Below are positions 7,716-15,748 of a stretch of DNA of 64,000 bases, piece by piece (position 1 is the stretch's first letter; every line of letters starts with the position of its first letter). The DNA lies in the NCBI GenBank assembly GCA_014799465.1, contig JAAVHZ010000021.1, forward strand, positions 1 to 64,000, read 5' to 3'. The position numbers were made by a program, and so were the translations under genes. The notes beneath the pieces are model-generated. The model was not told the DNA's origin. It worked only from the letters and a program-made list of their open reading frames with translations, and searched no databases. The stretch comes from Lachnospiraceae bacterium (lineage in GTDB: Bacteria > Bacillota > Clostridia > Lachnospirales > Lachnospiraceae).

Positions 7716-8285
7716 CTAATCCAAAGTAAAAATTTCATAAATATTTTTAATATCCGACTTTATTATATAGGGCAAATGTGATTGGATTAAATCATAATCT
7801 TCACCAGAACTCATTATTTGCCCTTTACTAATATTTGATAAAATCAAATCACATCTATCCTTATATTCAGTTGGGTCAAACAGCAATTTATTAACTGAAC
7901 TAGGCATAATATATTGGAAATCATTAAATGACAATGCTAAATCATTAAACGATAAATCTATTTCTAATTCTAAAACCCTATAATTGTTTTTTATAAAGTT
8001 ATCCCATAAATAGATAATTTTATATTTATTCATACTTATAAAATGCTTAAAATCATCTATATTTGATATTGGATAAATCGTATCATTTACGCTTACACAA
8101 AATGCATAAATTAATCCCTCACAATTAAGGTTATTAATGTTGTTAAATGACTTCAACATAAAGTCATATAGCTCATGATATTGTTTGTAATATTGACTCA
8201 AAGTAAACTTAGGACAATATACATTTTCTTTTTCTAATATTTGTAATACTTCTTGTGACTGAACTGTCCAATATTTCATTATCAT
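7716..8285 (-). CDS. DUF3841-like protein
   Basis: A 189-residue acidic protein starting KYWTVQSQEVLQILEKENVY. The WTVQ..EVL..L start followed by a tyrosine-rich helix (YYKQYHELYDFMLKSF) resembles DUF3841 proteins, which are found scattered near defence and toxin genes. The biochemical function is unknown. Two starts six bases apart are possible; GGAAGGTGG precedes both. It is followed upstream by about 90 bp of extra non-coding sequence and then an array repeat (8376-8422). Confidence 0.55.
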   Translation of the reverse strand: MIMKYWTVQSQEVLQILEKENVYCPKFTLSQYYKQYHELYDFMLKSFNNINNLNCEGLIYAFCVSVNDTIYPISNIDDFKHFISMNKYKIIYLWDNFIKNNYRVLELEIDLSFNDLALSFNDFQYIMPSSVNKLLFDPTEYKDRCDLILSNISKGQIMSSGEDYDLIQSHLPYIIKSDIKNIYEIFTLD

Positions 8286-8375
8286 AATCCACCTTCCCGC
8301 CTCATATAATATTGTGTTTTAAAAGTTAATAGAACTTGATGCAGTAAAATATTTATATAAATGATTGCGTTCTAT

Positions 8376-8422
8376 AAATCCCTATTTTTAATGCTGTTCA
8401 ACTTCACAACAAACCGGAAATT
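8376..8422. repeat. Array repeat copy (full, diverged middle)
   Basis: Left arm AAATCCCTATTT, centre GTTCAAC, right arm AAACCGGAAATTAA. It abuts the stop codon of the gene at 8425. Unlike other copies it is 90 bp away from the next gene's start. Confidence 0.65.
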
Positions 8423-8424
8423 AA

Positions 8425-9147
8425 TTAAACTTTATCAATAGTAAATACAATCTCTGATTTTCCATTAAAATCTTCATATTTACTACAATAGGTTTCGAAG
8501 TCCATTATGTTTTGTTTTGTATCATCATCTATTCTTAAATTTTCAATATTTCGTATATGTGAAATTAAATTATCCTTGATATATTTTTCATTACTATGCC
8601 CACATATATATTCTTTGAAATCCAATTCCAAAGTATTTTTGATTGTTTCGTATAAATCATTCATAGATAACGATCCATAATTAAATAACCACAATCCCTC
8701 ATTTAAAGCATCACCTGCAATCAAAAGTTTTTCTTCCGGTATTAAAAAACCGACAGACCCTTTTGTATGCCCTGCTAAAGAAACGACAATAATATTTATG
8801 TTTCCTAAAGAAATTTTCTGACCGATTCGTATTTCTTTCAAATCATACGTCTTTGGTTTCTGTTCTTCAAAATATTGTATTATATCCCATTCTTCCGGTA
8901 GAGCATAGACAGTATCAAACCAATGATTTCCACCGATATGGTCCGGATGTCCATGACTGTTTATCACTATGTATGGAGTGGATATATTTTTCTCAATAAA
9001 TGCTCTCAAATTACGTTTCCCAAATCCTGTATCTATCAAGACAGCAAGCTCATTTCCCTTCACAAGTGTACAATATACACCTTCGTCCTCCGCAATCTGC
9101 CATATATTATCATAGATTTTTGTATATTTATGCATTTTATCATTCAT
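8425..9147 (-). CDS. MBL-fold metallo-hydrolase
   Basis: A 240-residue metallo-beta-lactamase-fold hydrolase. NSHGHPDHIGG (about residues 77-87) is the HxHxDH metal motif, LAGHTKGSVGF supplies the next histidine, IAGDALNEG the bridging aspartate and ICGHSNE the last histidine. It most resembles the glyoxalase-II/hydroxyacylglutathione-hydrolase-like branch, acting on thioesters or phosphoesters. Start 9147 is preferred because GAGG lies eight bases upstream; ATG 9153 overlaps it. Array repeats flank it on both sides. Confidence 0.85.
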   Translation of the reverse strand: MNDKMHKYTKIYDNIWQIAEDEGVYCTLVKGNELAVLIDTGFGKRNLRAFIEKNISTPYIVINSHGHPDHIGGNHWFDTVYALPEEWDIIQYFEEQKPKTYDLKEIRIGQKISLGNINIIVVSLAGHTKGSVGFLIPEEKLLIAGDALNEGLWLFNYGSLSMNDLYETIKNTLELDFKEYICGHSNEKYIKDNLISHIRNIENLRIDDDTKQNIMDFETYCSKYEDFNGKSEIVFTIDKV

Positions 9148-9159
9148 AACCATCACCTC

Positions 9160-9206
9160 AAATATCGATTTTTTTCTTTATTCAATTTTTCAATAAACCG
9201 GAATTT
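9160..9206. repeat. Array repeat copy (full, near consensus)
   Basis: Left arm AAATATCGATTT, right arm AAACCGGAATTTA, middle with two changes from the copies at 6935 and 9687. The stop codon of the gene at 9205 is inside the right arm; GAGGTG of the next gene follows the left arm. Confidence 0.75.
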
Positions 9207-9672
9207 AATCCCACCAGCAATAATAAATAGAATACTCATCACTGAATAGCTTTTTACTTGGAATTAGTTCACCATTATCACCAATAAGAAAAGTTGGTTG
9301 TGAAAAATCTGTTTCCTCCCCGATATCGCTTGGAAATATATCTTGTGGTTCATTAAAAATTTGTTTTATCTCATAAAGCGATAATTTGCTGAAAATAATC
9401 AAGGTGTCTGCACAAATGCACTGCTCATTATTATCTTCTTCCAATCCATAGACTTGTACAAAAATTTTTGCAGTTCCATCTATTCTAAGCAAATTTTCAA
9501 TCAAGGCAATGTACTCTTGTTTCCCATCAAGACGTTCACATGAGAAATCAGTAAAATCATCTGCCGGGTCTAAGAAATCATTATATGCGAACCAATAATT
9601 ATTTGTATAGTTTCTGTTCATTTCATCAACTTTCAGCAATGTTAAAATAGTGCTTTTTTGTTGGTTATCCAT
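9205..9672 (-). CDS. Hypothetical protein
   Basis: A 155-residue acidic protein rich in aromatic residues (NYWFAYNDFLDPADDF, YYCWWD at the end). No family recognised. A DUF4253- or SMI1-like immunity fold is possible from composition only. It is a solitary array unit with full repeat copies on both sides, so its gene plus one repeat makes a unit of about 530 bp. Confidence 0.6.
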   Translation of the reverse strand: MDNQQKSTILTLLKVDEMNRNYTNNYWFAYNDFLDPADDFTDFSCERLDGKQEYIALIENLLRIDGTAKIFVQVYGLEEDNNEQCICADTLIIFSKLSLYEIKQIFNEPQDIFPSDIGEETDFSQPTFLIGDNGELIPSKKLFSDEYSIYYCWWD

Positions 9673-9686
9673 GTTGTTTCTCCCTT

Positions 9687-9734
9687 AAAATACCGATTTT
9701 TCTCTTTATTCAACTTTTCAATAATCTGGAAATT
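9687..9734. repeat. Array repeat copy (full, reference copy)
   Basis: Left arm AAATACCGATTT and right arm ATCTGGAAATTA form an imperfect inverted repeat around a 23-base middle containing ATTCAAC. The middle is identical to that of the copy at 6935-6980 although the flanking genes are unrelated. Confidence 0.75.
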
Positions 9735-9738
9735 ATCA

Positions 9739-10368
9739 TTATATTATCACTCCTAGAAAATTATAGGCATAGTGTAATGCAATCGATATTGTAATATCCT
9801 TACGTTTATAAGCAATAAAACAGTATACAAAATGAGCTATAAATGTTTCAATCAGATTAGGTAATGCTTCTACTAAATAATGCAAAGACACATTATTGTG
9901 AACAAACATCTGAAACGGGATGTGCATAAACGAGAATAACAATGCTCCGATTATAAATATCATATACTTATTAAGCTTAAAACCAAATAAATAATTTTGT
10001 ATCAGTCCTCTAAATAGAATTTCTTCAATGGCAGCAATATAAAAAAAATAATAAAGCATTTGCTTTAACAATTTATTAAACGTGAGAGCACTGAATACCC
10101 AAATAACTATAAAAGTTATTACTACTATTAGTAGAGATATTATGAGGTTTATCTGTAATTTTTCTTTTCCGAAACCTAAGTTATAAATATTTCTATCCTT
10201 AATCAAGGCAATCAAAACACCCACTACAAACAATGAGCAGTATATAATGTTTATGCCAAATGTAAATCCTTTTTGATACAATATTCCGGCTAGAAATAAA
10301 CCTAAACAATATATACAATAGTAAATTATAATTATGATACCATATGATTTCTTCTTAGATTTATACAT
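9739..10368 (-). CDS. CPBP-family intramembrane protease
   Basis: A 209-residue polytopic membrane protein with about six hydrophobic segments. IEEILFRGLIQNYLF (about residues 113-127) is the EExxxR motif, FSFMHIPFQ carries the second-motif histidine, and LHYAYNFLG the third. CPBP (Abi/CAAX-like) proteases are glutamate proteases; in Firmicutes several act in bacteriocin self-immunity, which would fit an array of protective genes. A repeat copy follows its stop by a few bases. Confidence 0.85.
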   Translation of the reverse strand: MYKSKKKSYGIIIIIYYCIYCLGLFLAGILYQKGFTFGINIIYCSLFVVGVLIALIKDRNIYNLGFGKEKLQINLIISLLIVVITFIVIWVFSALTFNKLLKQMLYYFFYIAAIEEILFRGLIQNYLFGFKLNKYMIFIIGALLFSFMHIPFQMFVHNNVSLHYLVEALPNLIETFIAHFVYCFIAYKRKDITISIALHYAYNFLGVII

Positions 10369-10380
10369 TTTGTCTCCTTA

Positions 10381-10425
10381 AGTCCATATCTGTCTCTGTA
10401 CACATTTATTTGATAAACCGGAAAT
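10381..10425. repeat. Array repeat copy (right half conserved)
   Basis: The right arm AAACCGGAAATT equals that of the copy at 8376; the left arm and middle are diverged but the spacing between flanking genes is similar. Confidence 0.5.
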
Positions 10426-10444
10426 TGTCATAACGCTTACCATA

Positions 10445-11266
10445 TCATTTTTCAGACAATTCAGTTCTGTACTTTTCAACCAAATTATTAAAATCTATCA
10501 AATATTTTTCAAATCTATCGTCATCTTTCCCTTTTACCAGACGTTTTTTCCCTTTGCAAAGAAAATAATATGTCGTTCTTTTATCTCGTACAATAACAGA
10601 ACCCTCCCTATAGGGTTTTGTTATTGTACCTTTTAAATTTGGGATGCTTGCAATCAGTCTGGCCAGTTCATCTATTTTGAACCGTGCAATGTTCATATCA
10701 AGTTCTGTGATATGGCTTTTTGCTAAACACATATAGTCATTGTCCAAGACTTTATTTCCCCACCATGCAAAATGCGAAATACTGCTATTAATCAAGGGCT
10801 TTAGGCTTTCTATCTCCATCTTTGAGCAGATAAGGTTTCCTATGGAAAAATACTCCAAATTTGGAGCAGTAACAACTTTCTCTATAGAATGAAGCTTTGA
10901 AAAATCATAGATTGCCAATCCTGTTAAATTTTCATTATGCTTCATATCCCACAAATTCACTACTCTTTGATTAAAGAAAAAGTGTACATATTTGATATTA
11001 CTTAAATCACTCAAAGGAGATAAATCACTAATCAATTTATTTTTCCAAAAAGAAATTGCTTCAAACTGATTGCCAAAGCGTTTGATTAAATATTCAAAAG
11101 ACTCTTGATTCAACCCTGATACAATCAGAGACTTTGCGTTTGGATATTCTTCAATGTGTTTCAATTGATCTAATTCTGTTGTTCCGCCTCCAATCTCGTT
11201 TTGAATGATGGATACATCAAACAAAGTACGGTCGAATATTTCAAAATTAGATAGATTCACTTTCAT
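10445..11266 (-). CDS. Leucine-rich-repeat-like protein, first gene of the array
   Basis: A 273-residue soluble protein. Residues 45-190 contain loosely repeated units ending in short hydrophobic strands (AKSLIVSGL, FEAISFWK, IKYVHFFFN, LTGLAIYD, LEYFSIGN), consistent with a leucine-rich-repeat solenoid. The C-terminal 50 residues are charged and helical. No signal peptide, so cytoplasmic. It may be an immunity or binding protein; function unknown. A ribosome binding site AGGAGG precedes the ATG, and a diverged repeat (11285-11331) lies upstream. Confidence 0.6.
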   Translation of the reverse strand: MKVNLSNFEIFDRTLFDVSIIQNEIGGGTTELDQLKHIEEYPNAKSLIVSGLNQESFEYLIKRFGNQFEAISFWKNKLISDLSPLSDLSNIKYVHFFFNQRVVNLWDMKHNENLTGLAIYDFSKLHSIEKVVTAPNLEYFSIGNLICSKMEIESLKPLINSSISHFAWWGNKVLDNDYMCLAKSHITELDMNIARFKIDELARLIASIPNLKGTITKPYREGSVIVRDKRTTYYFLCKGKKRLVKGKDDDRFEKYLIDFNNLVEKYRTELSEK

Positions 11267-11284
11267 AGAAAAACCTCCTAATGC

Positions 11285-11331
11285 AAATTTCCATGACTCT
11301 CTCTGTTCAACTGTTCGACATACTGGAATTT
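11285..11331. repeat. Array repeat copy (outermost, diverged)
   Basis: Left arm AAATTTCCA, centre GTTCAAC, right arm TACTGGAATTTA. It is the outermost copy; only the gene remnant at 11345-11510 lies beyond. Confidence 0.55.
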
Positions 11332-11344
11332 ATTTGACGATTAC

Positions 11345-11510
11345 TCATTTCATGGGTTGAATTTTAAACTTGTCATGATAATATTCGTAGGACAGCTTTG
11401 CGAAGTGCTCTCCTGCCTAGTCCCCAAAATATCGGTTTGTGTCTTCCGGCATGATATTGTCATTTAATGTCATTCTGTTGTAAAACTTGATTCGTACTGC
11501 TGATATAATA
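11345..11510 (-). pseudogene. Gene remnant of unknown family with in-frame stop
   Basis: A minus-strand frame reads IKFYNRMTLNDN, MPEDTNRYFGD, a TAG at 11417-11419, then AGEHFAKLSYEYYHDKFKIQ and a TGA. The composition is protein-like on both sides of the stop and both halves are in the same frame, so it looks like the decayed C-terminus of a real gene. I do not recognise the family. It may be the oldest unit of the array. The rest of 11511-11746 holds only an AT-rich stretch and a short CCGGC/GCCGG inverted repeat (11705-11717) before the next gene. Confidence 0.4.
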
Positions 11511-11746
11511 TCATAATAAAACTCATATTTCTATCATATTTCCATTAATTTTTGTCTGTTATGCTGTTTCTTTTCATTGGCTTAATAGTTACTAAAAATA
11601 AAAAGGCAGCTGGTTTCAACCCTCAAAACGTGTGTGCTCCATTTGATTTTACCTCCTGTTTGATTTATAATGAATTATATTTGTCTGTCACACTTACACA
11701 CCATCCGGCTCTGCCGGTATAACATGGAAAATGAAAGGAGAATAAA

Positions 11747-13051
11747 ATGAAATACGATTTTAATGAAGCTGAATATACAGCTATTGCAAGATCAATGTCA
11801 AACGGAATGTCAGACGGGAAATTTTATCTGTGGGTTCCTGATTGGATTGAAGATGGGGAAGAAAAGGAATACTTTGTACTAAAAAATTTAGGTACAAGAG
11901 ATGATAAAAATTATAAAGAATTGTATCATTTTACGGCAGAATATATTCGGAACAAATGTTGTTTTGCACTTTCACCGGATGCAAAGATTGTTTTGGCAGG
12001 ATATGAAACGAAAAAAGGGGTAATCTGCTATAGCAGTGAAAGCGGAGATATTATCTGGAATAATAAAAAAATAAAAAAGATTAAAGAAATCCGTTTTAAT
12101 CAGTATGACTCAAATATTATTGAAGTAATTAACAGTAAAGTTGAGATTATTTATTTAAATGGATTGACGGGTGAAGTTCTTGACGAAGAAGAATTATACA
12201 ATGTAAAACAGGTTATTAATGATATGAGAGCTTCAAAAAACGGAAAATATTTGATTTGTTCAGATAGTGTTAAAAGAGGTAAAGCGGTTTATACGGTTTA
12301 TGATACAATAAATAAACAGGTGAAAGGACGTTTTCCGGCACAAGGACAATTGAATTCTGATACATTTGATGTGACAGATAATGGGAAATATGCAGTTTGT
12401 TCTGCCTATCAAAGACAGGGAGTTTCTCTAATAAATATATCAACAGGGGAAATTATCTGGACAAAAAAACTTAAAGATATTATGAAAGTTTATTTTGATA
12501 AACAGGATAAAAATGTGGTGGTTTGCTGCCGTTATGATTACAACTATACTTTAAATATATCTTCCGGTGAAACCATTTCAGAGGACAATAATGAAAAAAT
12601 GGAGCGTAATTTGTATGGTGATGATTTCAAATTTCCTGAAGATGATATTGTTATAATTGGTTCCAGACAGATTAAGAGCACTTCATTTTCATTTCTGGAT
12701 GTAATAGGTACTCCGCACAGTGTAATTGTGAACCCTACTGAAGAAGGCATAATGTGTTATGATTTAAGTGGTGAACTACTTTGGGAGAACAAGGATGTGG
12801 AAATAGGTGAAATTGTGTATCAGGAGGATACAGATACGATATGTGGTACAGTAAACATTTATAATCAGGGAAAAATTGTAATTCTCTCGGCAGGGGATGG
12901 AAGTGTGCTTTGTGAATATAAAACAGAAGACTATGGATATACATTTATAGACAGAAACAATACATTAGTGTGCAATACAGGTAAAATGTATGATGTATCT
13001 AACAAGGAAATTAAAGTGAAAAATGAGGAGTTTGAATTTAAAATTAAGTGA
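11747..13051 (+). CDS. Cytoplasmic beta-propeller (WD40/PQQ-like) repeat protein
   Basis: A 434-residue protein with repeated units of the type 'x-GxIIW, G-YxVCS' (SGDIIWNNK, TGEIIWTKK, SGELLWENK, DGSVLCEYK), spaced about 45-60 residues, as in PQQ-like or WD40 propellers. No signal peptide or cysteine lipobox, so probably cytoplasmic and a protein-interaction scaffold. AAAGGAG precedes the ATG. It lies 42 bp upstream of a GNAT gene on the same strand. Function unknown. Confidence 0.6.
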   Translation: MKYDFNEAEYTAIARSMSNGMSDGKFYLWVPDWIEDGEEKEYFVLKNLGTRDDKNYKELYHFTAEYIRNKCCFALSPDAKIVLAGYETKKGVICYSSESGDIIWNNKKIKKIKEIRFNQYDSNIIEVINSKVEIIYLNGLTGEVLDEEELYNVKQVINDMRASKNGKYLICSDSVKRGKAVYTVYDTINKQVKGRFPAQGQLNSDTFDVTDNGKYAVCSAYQRQGVSLINISTGEIIWTKKLKDIMKVYFDKQDKNVVVCCRYDYNYTLNISSGETISEDNNEKMERNLYGDDFKFPEDDIVIIGSRQIKSTSFSFLDVIGTPHSVIVNPTEEGIMCYDLSGELLWENKDVEIGEIVYQEDTDTICGTVNIYNQGKIVILSAGDGSVLCEYKTEDYGYTFIDRNNTLVCNTGKMYDVSNKEIKVKNEEFEFKIK

Positions 13052-13092
13052 TAAAACATAAAGTAAAAGTATCAGAAAGGCTGTGACACTTA

Positions 13093-13866
13093 ATGACAAA
13101 CCAAGAATTAATAAAAATAGCAATGCAGCAGTCTGCATATGACTGTAACTGCAATCCGGAGGATTTTCTAAAAGATAAAAATGTAATTGTAATATCAAGA
13201 GACAATCCTAATGCAAGAAAATATCTTACATTACCATTTGAGTGCGATTTAGTATCATATGGCAATAATATAGTTGCCTCGGTAAGAGAGGATTTAATTG
13301 ATATTGTAAGTGAATACATAAATAAATATCAGGTGGAACATTGCTTTGAAACACCTAATATGCATGTGCTTAATGACGAAATGCAAAAAAAGGGTTTAAG
13401 AGTATGCTTTATGGCGGAATACTTTCTGCCGGATATATACGTTCTTAAAGAACTGCCTTGCAGATATGAATTAAGAATATTGCATCAGCCTGATTTTGAA
13501 GGCTTATATACAAAAGAGTGGAGCAATGCCCTTTGTGAGAAAAGAAAACATTTAGATGTGCTTGGTGTGGGAGCTTATGATAATGGCAGGCTGGTCGGAC
13601 TTGCAGGATGTTCGGAGGACTGCGATTCCATGTATCAGATAGGTATTGACGTACTTCCGGAATACAGGAAAAAAGGAATTGCCTCATCATTGACTTCAAA
13701 GCTTGCATTAGAAATTATCTCAAGGGGTAAAGTTCCGTTCTATTGTGCTGCATGGTCTAATATAAGGTCTTTAAGAAATGCCATAAAGAGTGGTTTTCGC
13801 CCGGCATGGGTTGAATTGACGGTAAAAAGTGCCAGATTTGTAAATGAACTGTTACAAAATATATGA
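13093..13866 (+). CDS. GNAT-family N-acetyltransferase
   Basis: A 257-residue protein whose C-terminal half (about 140-257) is a GNAT domain: GVGAYDNGRLVGLAGCS forms the central strands and VLPEYRKKGIASSLTSKLA carries the acetyl-CoA pyrophosphate loop (R/Q-x-x-G-x-A), with CAAWSNIRSLRNAIKSGF as the final helix-strand. The N-terminal half is a second, degenerate GNAT-like or substrate domain. The substrate is unknown. Confidence 0.8.
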   Translation: MTNQELIKIAMQQSAYDCNCNPEDFLKDKNVIVISRDNPNARKYLTLPFECDLVSYGNNIVASVREDLIDIVSEYINKYQVEHCFETPNMHVLNDEMQKKGLRVCFMAEYFLPDIYVLKELPCRYELRILHQPDFEGLYTKEWSNALCEKRKHLDVLGVGAYDNGRLVGLAGCSEDCDSMYQIGIDVLPEYRKKGIASSLTSKLALEIISRGKVPFYCAAWSNIRSLRNAIKSGFRPAWVELTVKSARFVNELLQNI

Positions 13867-13904
13867 AATTTCTTATAAAATTATAGCATTAATATGAATG
13901 TGTA

Positions 13905-13913
13905 TGTTATAAT
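13905..13913 (+). promoter_or_regulatory. Extended -10 promoter of the AIM24 genes
   Basis: TGTTATAAT (TGn immediately before a perfect TATAAT at 13908-13913) about 57 bp upstream of the first AIM24 gene; no strong -35 box is seen. Confidence 0.5.
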
Positions 13914-13969
13914 CAGCGATATAGAAAAAATTAAAAGGATATATTAATTTTCACAAGGAGGATATAAAG

Positions 13970-14725
13970 ATGTATCAGCTTAATAACTTATTTGACAATG
14001 CCAACATGAAGGTGATTGCACAAAAAGGTGTATATCAGGTATTCGAGCATGAAAGAGATATGAGTGTATCATCTGTCAGTGCAATGACAGCATATTTTTC
14101 ATCAAAGATGAATGTAAGGAAGAGACAGGTATACATTAACCTTGACGGAAATTCTGTTACCGTACAGGCAGGAGCAATGCAGTGGATGCTTGGTGATGTA
14201 AGTATGGGAACCGGAATAAAAGGAGTAGGAAACTTCCTTGGTAAGATGGTTTCTTCAGCGGTTACAAAAGAATCCGCAGTAAAGCCGGAATATACAGGCA
14301 AAGGAGTAGTAATGCTTGAACCTACATATAAACATATATTGTTAGTAGATGTGTCAGAGTGGGGCGGCATAGTGCTTGATGACGGACTGTTCTTAGCATG
14401 TGATTCAACATTGCAGCAGAAGGTTGTGGCAAGAAGTAATATTTCTTCGGCAGTATTGGGAAAAGAGGGACTGTTTAACTTAAGCCTTAAAGGTCAAGGT
14501 GTTGCAGTACTTGAGAGCCCTGTTCCATATCCTGAATTAGTGGAATTTGAATTAGATAATGATTGTGTTAAAATAGATGGAAATATGGCAATAGCATGGT
14601 CAGATACCCTTAGCTTTACCGTAGAAAAATCTAGTAAGAGCCTGCTTGGTTCAGCAGTGTCAGGAGAAGGATTTGTAAATGTATACAGAGGAAGCGGAAA
14701 AATTCTTATGGCACCAACTGCTTAA
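13970..14725 (+). CDS. AIM24-family protein, copy 1
   Basis: A 251-residue protein of the AIM24 (altered inheritance of mitochondria 24) beta-helix-like family. The conserved QAGAMQWMLGD, FLGKM, LDDGLFLAC, GLFNLSLKGQG and GSGKILMAPTA segments are spread over the whole length. Bacterial members are cytoplasmic or surface-associated and of unknown function; some neighbour TerD-type genes. It is followed after 36 bp by a second copy, and the two share most of these motifs, so they arose by tandem duplication. AAGGAGG precedes the ATG. Confidence 0.85.
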   Translation: MYQLNNLFDNANMKVIAQKGVYQVFEHERDMSVSSVSAMTAYFSSKMNVRKRQVYINLDGNSVTVQAGAMQWMLGDVSMGTGIKGVGNFLGKMVSSAVTKESAVKPEYTGKGVVMLEPTYKHILLVDVSEWGGIVLDDGLFLACDSTLQQKVVARSNISSAVLGKEGLFNLSLKGQGVAVLESPVPYPELVEFELDNDCVKIDGNMAIAWSDTLSFTVEKSSKSLLGSAVSGEGFVNVYRGSGKILMAPTA

Positions 14726-14761
14726 AATGTATGGACTAAGGAAAGGACAGGTTTTTTTATT

Positions 14762-15634
14762 ATGGTAAAAGAGAGAAATGTATATGACAGCAGTAATGTT
14801 AAAGTTATAAATGAGATGGGCGGATTTAAGGTTATAGAGCATCAGAAAGACCTTAGTGTGTCAGCAAGAAATTCAGTGGAAGAATATTTTATGTCAAAAA
14901 TGAACCTTATGAAACGTCAGGTATTAATAGATATAAAGGGTGATTCCTATACTCTGCAGGCAGGAGCAATGCAGTGGATGAGTGGAGATGTAACCATGAG
15001 TTCAGGCATAAAGGGAGTAGGTAACTTTATAGGTAAGATGGTATCGGCAAAAGTTACGGGAGAGTCTACGGCAAAACCGGTATACACAGGAAACGGAAGA
15101 TTAATGCTCGAACCTACATACAAATATATACTGCTTATTGATGTGTCAAAATGGGGAAGCATTGTACTTGATGATGGTCTGTTTCTTGCATGTGAGAGCA
15201 GCCTTGAGCAGAAGGTGGTTGCACGTTCAAATATATCATCAGCAGTATTTGGAGGAGAAGGATTGTTCAATCTTTCACTTACAGGAAAAGGAATCCTTGC
15301 ATGTGAGAGCAATGTGCCAATGGAAGAACTTATAGAGATTGAACTTAATGATGATGTACTTAAAATAGATGGAAATATGGCAGTGGCATGGTCAGGTTCT
15401 CTTAAGTTCACGGTTGAGAAGTCAACAAAGAGTCTTCTTGGTTCAGCAGTATCAGGAGAAGGTCTTGTTAATGTATACAGAGGAACCGGAAAGGTGCTTA
15501 TGGCACCAACGGCAAGAGAAAAATTCGGCTCATCACCATCAGACTCAGACAGCAGAAATGGTCAGAGCCAATCTAAAGGTGCAGCCGAAAATGCACTTGG
15601 AGTAGTTGGTAGTGTTTTAGATTTACTTAATTAA
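14762..15634 (+). CDS. AIM24-family protein, copy 2 with low-complexity tail
   Basis: A 290-residue paralogue of the preceding gene, matching it through the AIM24 domain (QAGAMQWMSGD, LDDGLFLACES, SAVSGEGLVNVYRG). It has an extra C-terminal tail of about 38 residues rich in serine, aspartate and glutamine (SSPSDSDSRNGQSQSKG) ending in a hydrophobic helix. The tail may mediate membrane contact or oligomerisation. Probably co-transcribed with copy 1. A strong hairpin at 15656-15723 follows. Confidence 0.85.
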   Translation: MVKERNVYDSSNVKVINEMGGFKVIEHQKDLSVSARNSVEEYFMSKMNLMKRQVLIDIKGDSYTLQAGAMQWMSGDVTMSSGIKGVGNFIGKMVSAKVTGESTAKPVYTGNGRLMLEPTYKYILLIDVSKWGSIVLDDGLFLACESSLEQKVVARSNISSAVFGGEGLFNLSLTGKGILACESNVPMEELIEIELNDDVLKIDGNMAVAWSGSLKFTVEKSTKSLLGSAVSGEGLVNVYRGTGKVLMAPTAREKFGSSPSDSDSRNGQSQSKGAAENALGVVGSVLDLLN

Positions 15635-15655
15635 TACGAATTGTAAAGCATTCTG

Positions 15656-15723
15656 AAGCTGCATTGTCCGTTTTGCTTTAACCGTCAGACAACAGACAGG
15701 TACTGAACAGGACAATGCAGCTT
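15656..15723 (+). terminator. Long hairpin after the AIM24 pair
   Basis: A perfect 14-bp stem pairs 15656-15669 with 15710-15723, enclosing a 40-base loop, followed by TTTGTCTGTT. It probably terminates the AIM24 transcript; the large loop is unusual for a plain terminator. Confidence 0.5.
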
Positions 15724-15748
15724 TGTCTGTTATCATAGGTTTAATATT

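Noticed and set aside
5339-11331. Classical integron attC array
   Set aside because: The repeats have only one RYYYAAC-like core in the centre, not the paired outer cores of attC, are slightly shorter than usual, and no integron integrase gene is in the window. I keep the cassette idea but not the name.
5339-11331. CRISPR array
   Set aside because: The repeats are about 47 bp but are separated by whole genes of 400-1000 bp, not by short uniform spacers, and no cas gene is present.
14947-15411. 154-codon minus-strand frame opposite the second AIM24 gene
   Set aside because: Shadow of the AIM24 coding sequence; the same kind of frame exists opposite the first copy, which reflects the duplication and not a gene.
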